A stretch of 27,903 nt of DNA, from contig CANRHM010000005.1 in the NCBI GenBank assembly GCA_947630415.1, positions 1 through 27,903 of the forward strand, read 5' to 3'. Both the position numbers and the translations under genes were made by a program. Positions 7,601 through 14,614 of this stretch are shown here, piece after piece. The first letter of the stretch is position 1. Each line of letters starts with the position of its first letter. This DNA is from an uncultured Bacilli bacterium. GTDB lineage: Bacteria > Bacillota_I > Bacilli_A > RF39 > UBA660. A model generated the notes under the pieces. The model made no database searches, was not told where the DNA came from, and was given only the letters and a program-made list of their open reading frames with translations.

Positions 7601-7628
7601 ATTATAAAACCACCCCCCCCCATGTCAA
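7601..7628 (-). promoter_or_regulatory. Promoter of copy 2 with G9 tract in the -35/-10 spacer
   Basis: TTGACA (7623-7628), 16-bp spacer (7607-7622) with nine G (C9 at 7613-7621), TATAAT (7601-7606). It is nearly identical to the promoter at 677-704, including the flanking A/T tracts and the SD region. The upstream gene cluster ends in a terminator only about 25 bp away, so transcription depends on this promoter. Confidence 0.85.
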
Positions 7629-7650
7629 CTTTTTGTTAATTTTTTTGGAC

Positions 7651-7677
7651 AAAAAAAGAATAGGTTTTTGCCCATTC
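7651..7677 (-). terminator. Terminator of the phosphoesterase transcript
   Basis: GAATAGG (7658-7664) pairs with CCCATTC (7671-7677) with one G-T pair. T7 follows on the minus strand. It insulates the variable promoter from upstream transcription. Confidence 0.75.
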
Positions 7678-7700
7678 CATGAATTCATCTTCTAAAATTT

Positions 7701-7893
7701 CTAATGTTCTTTATTGATGAATTGACTTTTTAATTCATATTCTGCATTTGGGATTAACTTACCAATAAAGACATTTTCTTTTAATCTTGAAAGTAGATTC
7801 ATTTTCGATAATACGAATCTTACTAATCATACAACTAGTAATCATTTCTATATGCTTATCGGAAATGTCCACACCTTGTGAACGAATTTCCAT
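7701..7893 (-). pseudogene. Degraded rpoC (RNA polymerase beta') C-terminal fragment
   Basis: Two short overlapping frames together recall the RpoC C-terminus. Frame A (7759-7893, 44 codons) reads IRSQGVDISDKHIEMI then MISKIRI, matching the RpoC pattern YRxQGVxINDKHIEVIVRQMxxKVRI. Frame B (7701-7802) reads LLSRLKENVFIGKLIPNA, matching GLKENVIIGKLIPAG. In RpoC these motifs are separated by roughly 70 residues, so the fragment has an internal deletion and a frameshift. It has no good SD and begins 3 nt after the phosphoesterase stop codon. Recognition is from memory of the family. Confidence 0.6.
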
Positions 7894-7896
7894 TCT

Positions 7897-8907
7897 TTAA
7901 TTAATGATTAATTGTTTTACTTTATGGTGATCTTTTCCTGCTTCATCCCACATATCTTCTGGTTTAAAAAGGATTTCTTCCGGTTCAAAATATTGAATGT
8001 TTCCTTTGTGATCCGAATAGATATCTAAGAAATAAGCTCCCACCGCATTGGATAAGCCTTGTTTTTGTTGGAACTGTGTTTTATCACAGAAACAAGGAAC
8101 TAAAATACCTCTTACATTTCGATAGACAAAAGAATAACTCTTGTGGTAATGTCCAATCAATAATATCTTTGGTTTATGGTCGGACTCTAAAATTTCAATT
8201 CGTTTTTGCGGTTTATAGGATAAGGCTTGAGCAGAACCTCCACCTGGATGATCCATAAAAATCTTAACGTTATTGATGGTAATCGATGCACTATCTTGTC
8301 CCAAATAGACCATATCTTTTCTACAACGGGATACCCACTCATTGACCGTTGCTTGTCCGTTTTTATAATGCGTTTCATCGTGACTTCCTAAAATGTATTT
8401 GGTGGTCATTCCTTTTACTTTCGGATACATATCGACAACATAGCCTGCTTGCTCATCAAAACCATGTAAAAATTGTTGACGAGGTTGTTCAGGACGATTA
8501 GGATAATTGCCATCGACTAAGTCACCACAATGCAAAACCGTTTTAATACCACGATGATAGGCTTCTTCGTAAATTTTATTGAGTAAGTGAAGTTGTTGAT
8601 GAATGTTTCCAAAGTGTGTATCCGATACAATACATAGTTCAGTGTGAACTAACCTATTTAAATCCAAATCGGGTTTAGTGGTAACGGAAGTATTTCGAAT
8701 AGGACTTTTTTCAAAGACATACGTTCCTTCTTTTTCAATAATATCAATGTTTTTTCCATAGAGACGACAAAGTTCTAAAATACCCATGAGTTCGGTATAG
8801 TTCATATGAAACTTCGCCATGAAGTCTTCGATGGAAGAATTGTTTTTCATGTAACGATACAACTTGTTAATTGTTTTCATATCGGTATCTCTTTTTTCGT
8901 TTTTCAT
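7897..8907 (-). CDS. HTH-metallophosphoesterase, intact active site
   Basis: 336 aa. About residues 10-70 look like a small helix-turn-helix or winged-helix region. A calcineurin-like phosphoesterase domain follows with the full ligand set: SDTHFG (D96, H98), CGDLVDG (D129), GSHDETH (H176), MDHPGG (H220) and IGHYH (H253, H255). It would be a two-metal phosphodiesterase or phosphatase, possibly acting on nucleic acid given the HTH, but the substrate is unknown. It lies 3 nt downstream of its paralogue and has SD AAGGGGAATAGG. The two are surely co-translated, and the preserved and lost catalytic sets suggest a working pair. Confidence 0.85.
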   Translation of the reverse strand: MKNEKRDTDMKTINKLYRYMKNNSSIEDFMAKFHMNYTELMGILELCRLYGKNIDIIEKEGTYVFEKSPIRNTSVTTKPDLDLNRLVHTELCIVSDTHFGNIHQQLHLLNKIYEEAYHRGIKTVLHCGDLVDGNYPNRPEQPRQQFLHGFDEQAGYVVDMYPKVKGMTTKYILGSHDETHYKNGQATVNEWVSRCRKDMVYLGQDSASITINNVKIFMDHPGGGSAQALSYKPQKRIEILESDHKPKILLIGHYHKSYSFVYRNVRGILVPCFCDKTQFQQKQGLSNAVGAYFLDIYSDHKGNIQYFEPEEILFKPEDMWDEAGKDHHKVKQLIIN

Positions 8908-8910
8908 AGC

Positions 8911-9912
8911 CTATTCCCCTTCCTTCTTAAAATCACGCATCCTTAATATCTTCGGTCGAATGTAATCATCTTTATTTGTTTTATAATAAACCGATTCCAT
9001 CGCTTTTAATTCTTTTAAAGCCCCTAACTTATTGGTACGTAAGGTAACAAGCCACGCTCCAACAGTGTTCGAATAACGTTTATCACTCATCTCTCTAGTG
9101 GTTGCACAAACGCTTGGAACAGAAATACATTTGACATTACGATAGGTAAATTTTTCCATTTGAAGAAGTCCTCCAAAAAGAACCATATCCGGTTTATCCT
9201 CACTTCGGAAGGAATCGACTTGTTGCTGCATACGATACGAAACAGTATAGGTTTTTACTAGTTTGGGATTTAAAACAAACATATTCGCTTTATCCACTTT
9301 GATATTGCATGCACTACAACCTAAATAAATCATATCGCTTCTTGCTTCACTGATTTTTCTTCCGATATCGATACGATTCGTTTTCAAATGAGTTTCATCT
9401 TTATAACCGGTGATAAAATAGGTATTCATGCCCTCAATCATCGGGTAGTACTGCGTAATATAATCCACTTGCGCCATGGTATCATTTAAAAAACTACTTT
9501 CAGAATAGACATTCGTTAATTTATAAAGCCCTTCTGAAATATTGCCACATAGAACGACATTTCGATATCCTTGTTCATAGGCTTTTAAATAGATATCATT
9601 TAAAATCGATAATTGTTCAAATTTAGAACCAAATCTCGTATCCGATATAACTACAAATTTAAATTCGTTATCTTGATCGGTATAAAATTGATAGGTATTG
9701 CTATCGTTAAAATCACGTTCACCATGATTGAACATGTAAATGTCGTTCCCTTTTTGCTGTGTAATAATGGTAACGCCTTCTAGCCGTAAATCACGAATGT
9801 AGCCAAACACTTCAAATTCGTTAATACCAAGAATACGACTTGCTTCGGATAGACTAATTTCTTTTCTTGTAATTTCTTTTAATTTTTCTACTATTTCTTT
9901 CTTTTCCATCAT
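8911..9912 (-). CDS. HTH-metallophosphoesterase paralogue with lost metal ligands (pseudoenzyme)
   Basis: 333 aa, colinear with its downstream neighbour. The HTH is clearer here (ISLSEASRILGINEFEVFGY, residues 19-38). Compared with the neighbour, the active-site positions read SDTRFG (His to Arg93), CGNISEG (Asp to Asn124), GYKDETH (His to Lys171), LNPKL (His to Asn215) and GGLL in place of GHYH. Only the first Asp (D91) remains. The rest of the fold is well kept and the frame is intact, so it is a likely non-catalytic subunit, not debris. SD is GAGGAGGGG; ATGs at 9912 and 9909 are both possible. The only visible promoter lies beyond a leader ORF and a terminator. Confidence 0.85.
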   Translation of the reverse strand: MMEKKEIVEKLKEITRKEISLSEASRILGINEFEVFGYIRDLRLEGVTIITQQKGNDIYMFNHGERDFNDSNTYQFYTDQDNEFKFVVISDTRFGSKFEQLSILNDIYLKAYEQGYRNVVLCGNISEGLYKLTNVYSESSFLNDTMAQVDYITQYYPMIEGMNTYFITGYKDETHLKTNRIDIGRKISEARSDMIYLGCSACNIKVDKANMFVLNPKLVKTYTVSYRMQQQVDSFRSEDKPDMVLFGGLLQMEKFTYRNVKCISVPSVCATTREMSDKRYSNTVGAWLVTLRTNKLGALKELKAMESVYYKTNKDDYIRPKILRMRDFKKEGE

Positions 9913-9923
9913 ATCCCCTCCTC

Positions 9924-9957
9924 ACAAAAAAAGAGCGTACTAAAATAGTACACTCTT
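9924..9957 (-). terminator. Leader terminator (attenuator) upstream of the phosphoesterase pair
   Basis: 9946-9957 pairs with 9931-9942 (12 positions, one C-A mismatch, 3-nt loop) and T7 follows on the minus strand. The stop codon of the 18-aa leader (9956-9958) lies in the 5' arm. The T-run ends next to the SD of the phosphoesterase gene, which leaves no room for another promoter. Confidence 0.8.
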
Positions 9958-10012
9958 AGAAATAGCCAATGCCGGTGGTTGGTCTATTAAGTTTTTCAAA
10001 TACGTACATCAT
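9956..10012 (-). CDS. 18-aa leader peptide
   Basis: It reads MMYVFEKLNRPTTGIGYF and stops with TAA inside the terminator stem. SD is GGTGG 4 nt before the first ATG; the same SD form is used by other genes in this window. GCGGTGGT over the SD can pair with ACCACCGGC in the ORF (the Thr-Thr-Gly codons), so translation may be self-limited. I know no homologue. A coding role is inferred from SD, frame and position. The alternative is a purely structural leader RNA. Confidence 0.5.
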   Translation of the reverse strand: MMYVFEKLNRPTTGIGYF

Positions 10013-10035
10013 TTTACCACCGCCCTACTATAGAA

Positions 10036-10065
10036 AGTATATCATCATCAAAAAGAATAAAACAA
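10036..10065 (-). promoter_or_regulatory. Promoter of the leader/phosphoesterase transcript
   Basis: TTGTTT (10060-10065), 18-bp spacer, TATACT (10036-10041), placing the start near 10029, just before the leader SD. Confidence 0.5.
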
Positions 10066-10087
10066 TACCCTTTTACAACTTTTTAAC

Positions 10088-10112
10088 AAAAAAAATTACC
10101 CCTTAAGGTAAT
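10088..10112 (-). terminator. Terminator of the teichoic-acid operon
   Basis: ATTACC (10095-10100) pairs with GGTAAT (10107-10112). A run of T follows on the minus strand just past the tagD-like stop codon. Confidence 0.75.
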
Positions 10113-10116
10113 CTCT

Positions 10117-10566
10117 TTAATCTTTATTTTCTTTAGTCTCTTTTTCATTTTTATCGTCATCTAAGTCTTTTACATAGGCATCTACTTTAGAACGGAATTG
10201 TGTAGAGGACCACGTATAAGGACGTTTGGTATACACTACTTGACAGTATTTCTTTAAAGACTCAAAGCGCTCATCGTTTTCCCAGTCACTTCCCATGGCT
10301 AAAACGGATACATTGTATTTTTTGATATCATCTGGTTTTTGATTCCAATCTTTTTCAGGAATGACTTTATCGACGTACCTAATCGACTCCATGACGAATT
10401 TTCGTTCTTCATAAGAAAGATACGATGTTTTGTGCTTAATCGCATTAAATTCATCCGTCGATAATCCGACAATTAAATAGTCTCCCATTTCTTTTGCTTC
10501 TTTTAAATGTTGTACATGTCCTGGTGTCAATAAATCATAAGTTCCATACGTAATTACTACTTTCAT
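10117..10566 (-). CDS. tagD: Glycerol-3-phosphate cytidylyltransferase, TagD-like
   Basis: 149 aa. It makes CDP-glycerol from CTP and glycerol-3-phosphate for poly(glycerol phosphate) teichoic acid. Family signs are ITYGTYDLL, GDYLIVGLSTDEFN, YEERKFVMESIRYVDKVIPE, MGSDWE and a C-terminal KRPYTWSST in place of RTEGISTT. Oddity: the nucleotidyltransferase HxGH motif reads TPGH, so the first histidine (position 14) is threonine. A charged tail (DDDKNEKETKENKD) follows the domain. It overlaps the previous gene by 4 nt (ATGA) and is the last gene of the operon. A cytidylyltransferase with another alcohol-phosphate substrate is possible. Confidence 0.85.
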   Translation of the reverse strand: MKVVITYGTYDLLTPGHVQHLKEAKEMGDYLIVGLSTDEFNAIKHKTSYLSYEERKFVMESIRYVDKVIPEKDWNQKPDDIKKYNVSVLAMGSDWENDERFESLKKYCQVVYTKRPYTWSSTQFRSKVDAYVKDLDDDKNEKETKENKD

Positions 10567-11831
10567 TTTACCACATCCTTAAATATTATTTTTATCACTC
10601 GTAAGCTTGCTTCTCCATCGTCTAGATAATTAAACTTTTTATTAAACTGTTCATACTTTTTAGTATATTTTTTAAACTCTTTATCGATATTTAAAATGGC
10701 TTTTTCCAGTTCTTTTTGATTTTTAGTAATAGGTCCTGGCAACTCGTCTAATGAAATATAAAAATCACGTAAGTTGCTTTTGTAATTTTGATAATCGTAC
10801 ATATAGAAAATCATGGGCCTTCTTAAATTGGCATAATCGAAGAACACACTGGAGTAATCGGTCATAATAATATCACTTGCTAAGTAAAGTTCATTAATTT
10901 CGTCGTAATGGGCTACATCAATAATAAAACCTTTGTATTTTGCTAAGTCAATTTGGTTTGATACAAAATAATGGGGACTAAACAAAATCACATAATCTTG
11001 ACCAATGGTCTTTCTTAAATGATCAAAATCGATGGCTAACTGATAAGTATAACCTACACCCGATGCATGTTGATCATCTCTAAATGTAGGAAGATAGAAA
11101 ATCGCCTTTTTACCTTTTGGAATTCCCAACTTTTTCTTGATGTCCTCAATTTCTTTAGGACTCTTATGAAATAGAAAATCGTTTCTAGGGTATCCTTCTT
11201 CAATGATAATATTCTTTTTATGTAAGGCTTTTAAATTAAAGGCGGAAGTAAAGACTTTACTGGCATAACGGGAAGGTGAAATAAAATAATCGAATCGTTT
11301 TGCATCTATATCGTTTCGCTTCTTAATCTCATCGATCGAGTTTAGTACACTTCCACTTACTTTAATATCGTACCGTAATCTTTTTAATGGCGTTCCATGC
11401 CAACATTGCACATAGATTTGCTTTTTCTTTTTACGTACATATTCAGGCATGATGGAATTTACTATCCAATATTTAGCTTTAGCACAATATTTATAATAAT
11501 CTTTCTTTTTAGAAGTTACTAAAACTAAATTTTTAAAAGGTGCCACTTCGTGTTTTTCGATGTTTTGAAAAGCCCATACAAAAGTATAATCTTGAAATTC
11601 TTCCATGGTAATCATTTTTTCATATAGGGCTTTAGGTGAACACGTGTAGTTTCTTCCTCCAAAAGCTTCAAATAACACCACTTTATCATCTACTTTATAA
11701 CGAAGAAAATAAAAATCGTAATAAAGCGCTTTTAAACTTCGATTAATGGTACGAACGATCTTGCGGAAAAAAGGACTTTTTTTAGAAAGTGAAACCACTA
11801 CCTTTTTTAGTTTTTGTTTGATTTTATGCAT
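10563..11831 (-). CDS. CDP-glycerol glycerophosphotransferase family protein (TagB/TagF type)
   Basis: 422 aa. The Glyphos_transf domain (PF04464) shows VQCWHGTPLKRLRYD, FISPSRYASKVF, FYLPTFRDD and TDYSSVFFDYANLRRPMIFY. A basic N-terminus (HKIKQKLKKVVVSLSKK) suits peripheral membrane binding. It transfers glycerol-phosphate from CDP-glycerol to a teichoic-acid chain. HGTPLK and the TDYSS motif are intact. SD is GGAGTG 8 nt upstream. It overlaps both neighbours (8 nt and 4 nt). Primase versus polymerase cannot be decided by eye. Confidence 0.88.
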   Translation of the reverse strand: MHKIKQKLKKVVVSLSKKSPFFRKIVRTINRSLKALYYDFYFLRYKVDDKVVLFEAFGGRNYTCSPKALYEKMITMEEFQDYTFVWAFQNIEKHEVAPFKNLVLVTSKKKDYYKYCAKAKYWIVNSIMPEYVRKKKKQIYVQCWHGTPLKRLRYDIKVSGSVLNSIDEIKKRNDIDAKRFDYFISPSRYASKVFTSAFNLKALHKKNIIIEEGYPRNDFLFHKSPKEIEDIKKKLGIPKGKKAIFYLPTFRDDQHASGVGYTYQLAIDFDHLRKTIGQDYVILFSPHYFVSNQIDLAKYKGFIIDVAHYDEINELYLASDIIMTDYSSVFFDYANLRRPMIFYMYDYQNYKSNLRDFYISLDELPGPITKNQKELEKAILNIDKEFKKYTKKYEQFNKKFNYLDDGEASLRVIKIIFKDVVK

Positions 11832-13008
11832 CTTTTAAACACTCCTTTATCAAATGGATAATTTGATCTGTACTGTTCTTTACTTTGGGAGCATATTTTT
11901 CTTTTAGTCTAGCATACTCTTTTTCATCGTATGAATTGGTTTTAATAATCTTCATCAACTCTTTAGCATCTTTTTTAGTAAGATGGGGATATTCTTTTAA
12001 AAGCGGAAGATTAAGACCGTTATCTTTTTCATAAGTATCGTAGTCATAAACATAAAAAAGTAATTTTTTATCGACTACTAAAGCATCCATCAATAATGCC
12101 GAATAATCAGTAATCACATAATCTACTAATTTAATGACATCGTAAGTAGAAAACTCTTTGGAATTAATACGAATGATGCGATCATCTAATAAATTTTCTT
12201 TTACTTTAGGATGAAAAGTTAAAACGAGATTATAATGATCGAAATCAAAGGCTTTGATGAGTTTGGCTAAGCCACTTCGTTTATCATTACGGAAAGTAGG
12301 CGAATATAGAACGTTTACTTTTTGTTTTAAAATGGGATAACGTTTATATATCGCTTTTTCTTTTTGAACATCCTTTTTTCGTAAATAATCTACAGTTGGA
12401 GTTCCAATAGCTAAAATTTTAGATTCGGGCGTATGAAAAGCTTCACTAAAATAAGGATTCATCGCTTCACTTCCAGATAAGATGTAATCGTAATTATGGT
12501 GCATTTTTAATATTTGAGCTACTTTCGAAGAGACTCCTTCTTTGTTCCCTACTACTTGGTAGCCAAATTTCTTGACAGCTCCTAAAGCGTGCCACATCTG
12601 AATTACTTTCGTTCCTTTTTTATGTTTTAAAAGCGAGACTGGTAAATTATAACCATCCGTAATCACTACTTTTGATGATGCTATTAAACGCATTTGACGA
12701 TACAAACTAAAATAGTACGAAAACGCTCCTTTTAAGTTAGAGAAAAGACTTTCTAAAAACTTTTTTCCATCGGAATAATTTCCTTGTGTTCTTAGACTAT
12801 CGTTTATTTTGGTATCGACCTTTTTACAAACATAGGCATAAGGAATGTCCTCTTTATCTAAGGCCTCCATCACAAAACGATAATTGAGTGATACTTCATT
12901 GGTCTGTCTAGATAAAAAACACACTTGCTTTCTTTGACGAAAGAAAAGTTTTATAAAAAAGTAAACGGATATCAAATGGATTTTTAAAATATAGAGTAAA
13001 ATTGTCAA
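11824..13008 (-). CDS. CDP-glycerol glycerophosphotransferase family protein (TagB/TagF type)
   Basis: The preferred start is TTG at 13008, because AAAGGGGG lies 7 nt upstream; this gives 394 aa and a 16-nt gap after the ATPase gene. An ATG at 13032 overlapping that gene has no clear SD. The N-terminus is hydrophobic (ILLYILKIHLISVYFFIKLFF). The transferase motifs are QMWHALGAVKKFGY (HGTPLK replaced by HALGAVKK, as in some TagB-like members), LYSPTFRND, TFHPKV and TDYSALLMDALVVDKKLLFY. It probably adds glycerol-phosphate units in the same pathway as its neighbours. Confidence 0.85.
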   Translation of the reverse strand: MTILLYILKIHLISVYFFIKLFFRQRKQVCFLSRQTNEVSLNYRFVMEALDKEDIPYAYVCKKVDTKINDSLRTQGNYSDGKKFLESLFSNLKGAFSYYFSLYRQMRLIASSKVVITDGYNLPVSLLKHKKGTKVIQMWHALGAVKKFGYQVVGNKEGVSSKVAQILKMHHNYDYILSGSEAMNPYFSEAFHTPESKILAIGTPTVDYLRKKDVQKEKAIYKRYPILKQKVNVLYSPTFRNDKRSGLAKLIKAFDFDHYNLVLTFHPKVKENLLDDRIIRINSKEFSTYDVIKLVDYVITDYSALLMDALVVDKKLLFYVYDYDTYEKDNGLNLPLLKEYPHLTKKDAKELMKIIKTNSYDEKEYARLKEKYAPKVKNSTDQIIHLIKECLKDA

Positions 13009-13024
13009 GGTAAAGCCCCCTTTA

Positions 13025-13810
13025 CTAGCCATTCATTTCTTTTTCGTAAGCATCTAAAACAGTTTTAGGATCTCCTTGCATTTTCACTTTTCCACTATCG
13101 AGCCACAACACTTCATCACACAATTCTAGTAACGTTGGGGTGCTATGAGAAACAATAATTACTGTTCGTTTATCATCCGAAATAAGTTCGCGCATCTTAT
13201 CATAACTTTTTTTCTTAAATTGGGTATCTCCTACACTTAAAACTTCATCGATTAACATGATATCGGTCTCTAAAATGGCCGTAATCGCAAAGGCTAATTT
13301 AGAATACATTCCAGAAGAATACATTTTCACTGGTTTATAGATAAAATCTCCAATATCGGCAAATTCGATAATTTCTTTTTCTTTCTTTTTAATTTCTTCT
13401 TCACTAAAGCCTAACAACATTCCTGATAAATAAATGTTTTCATAACCGGTTAACTTTTTATTAAAGCCTACTCCAATCGATAGTAAAGAAACGGTGTTAT
13501 GATGCAAATCAATACGACCTTTATCGGCTGAAAAAATGCCTGCAATCGCTCTTAACATCGTCGATTTTCCACTACCATTACGTCCAATAACCCCTAAGAT
13601 TTTTCCTTCTTCAATTTCAAAGGAAACGCCTCTTACAGCTTCAAAAACATCTTTTTTAATAGGTTTTAATTTTAATAAATGAGAACGAATGGAAATTTTT
13701 TGTAATCCTTTATAGGCGATATGAAGATCTTTTACGGTAACAGCAATCTTTTTTTCTTGTTCATTTCCATTTTCTATATTTTTCTTCGCTTCTTTTCTCT
13801 TTTTTAACAT
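13025..13810 (-). CDS. tagH: Teichoic-acid export ABC ATPase, TagH-like
   Basis: 261 aa. A charged N-terminal tail (~1-20) is followed by an ABC domain with Walker A GRNGSGKST (76-84), the signature YSSGMYSKLAFA (export-type, instead of LSGGQ), Walker B IMLIDEVLSVGD and the switch VSHS. This signature is typical of TagH/Wzt ATPases that drive polymer flipping. The C-terminal extension of Bacillus TagH is absent. The start abuts the permease stop codon (1-nt overlap). SD is GAAGGTG. Confidence 0.92.
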   Translation of the reverse strand: MLKKRKEAKKNIENGNEQEKKIAVTVKDLHIAYKGLQKISIRSHLLKLKPIKKDVFEAVRGVSFEIEEGKILGVIGRNGSGKSTMLRAIAGIFSADKGRIDLHHNTVSLLSIGVGFNKKLTGYENIYLSGMLLGFSEEEIKKKEKEIIEFADIGDFIYKPVKMYSSGMYSKLAFAITAILETDIMLIDEVLSVGDTQFKKKSYDKMRELISDDKRTVIIVSHSTPTLLELCDEVLWLDSGKVKMQGDPKTVLDAYEKEMNG

Positions 13811-14592
13811 TATATCACCTTCGCATAACTATTTTCATTCTTGTGAATAATGTGGATTCCAATAACACATAGAATGATACCAATCACAAACCATATAATG
13901 AGTCCTTCAAAACTAGGGCCTGTTGCATAAAGCATTACTTTACGCATTTCACTCATCACAAACGCAATAGGGTTTCCACGTAATAGAACATATTTCAAAG
14001 TTCCTTTAAGACGGTCTCCAATATTATAGAAAACACCGGATAAATAGAAGACTAAACGAAGTCCAATATTGGTTAAATTCTTTAAGTCGTCAATAAATAC
14101 ACCAAAGTGCATAAGAAGTAAGCCGAACCCAAAAGATACCACATATAAAACGGGAAGGATTAAAAAGAAATAAAACATGGTAGGTGAAAAAGGAACCTGG
14201 TAAAAGACCATTAGTAAAATCGCTAAGGCAAAGGATATAAACATTTTAAATAAATAGGTAAAAGATTTAGATAAAAGCAAGATGTATTTTGGAATATACA
14301 CTTTGGTAACTAAATCTCTATTGTTCGCTATTAACCTTACACTACCGGTAATCATGCGATTGAAAAATTCCCAACACGTTAAACCAATGAATACGAATAT
14401 AGAGAAATACGTTTCACTGGAATGGAATACGACCGTAAATACAAACGTATAAATAAGCATGAAACTTAATGGTTCAATAATCCACCAAAGCCAGTTTAAA
14501 TACGATTCTGAAATTTCACTTTTAAGTTCTGCTTTAGCAGATCTAATGGCATAACGATAATATTTTTTTATGTTTGAAAAGAATAACTTCAT
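13810..14592 (-). CDS. tagG: Teichoic-acid export ABC permease, TagG-like
   Basis: The start is taken at the ATG at 14592 (AGGAAGG 9 nt upstream); the ATG at 14601 abuts that SD. This gives 260 aa. It is an ABC-2 type permease with about six membrane helices. Family signs are the amphipathic N-terminus, SYLNWLWWIIEPL, FIGLTCWEFFNRMI, NRDLVTKVYIPKYILLLSK and YLSGVFYN. It forms the channel with the TagH-like ATPase. Co-transcribed and adjacent to polymer-building enzymes, which supports teichoic-acid export over other substrates. Confidence 0.92.
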   Translation of the reverse strand: MKLFFSNIKKYYRYAIRSAKAELKSEISESYLNWLWWIIEPLSFMLIYTFVFTVVFHSSETYFSIFVFIGLTCWEFFNRMITGSVRLIANNRDLVTKVYIPKYILLLSKSFTYLFKMFISFALAILLMVFYQVPFSPTMFYFFLILPVLYVVSFGFGLLLMHFGVFIDDLKNLTNIGLRLVFYLSGVFYNIGDRLKGTLKYVLLRGNPIAFVMSEMRKVMLYATGPSFEGLIIWFVIGIILCVIGIHIIHKNENSYAKVI

Positions 14593-14614
14593 TGATAACA
14601 TCCTTCCTACTGTA

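Noticed and set aside
8187..8378. 63-codon minus-strand frame inside the phosphoesterase gene
   Set aside because: Shadow frame within a well-supported gene; no SD and no recognisable motif.
9924..10030. ZTP, fluoride or SRP-type RNA in the leader region
   Set aside because: The GGCGGTGG/CCACCGGC stem recalls several RNAs, but their conserved cores are missing and an SD-led ORF with a stop in the terminator explains the region better.
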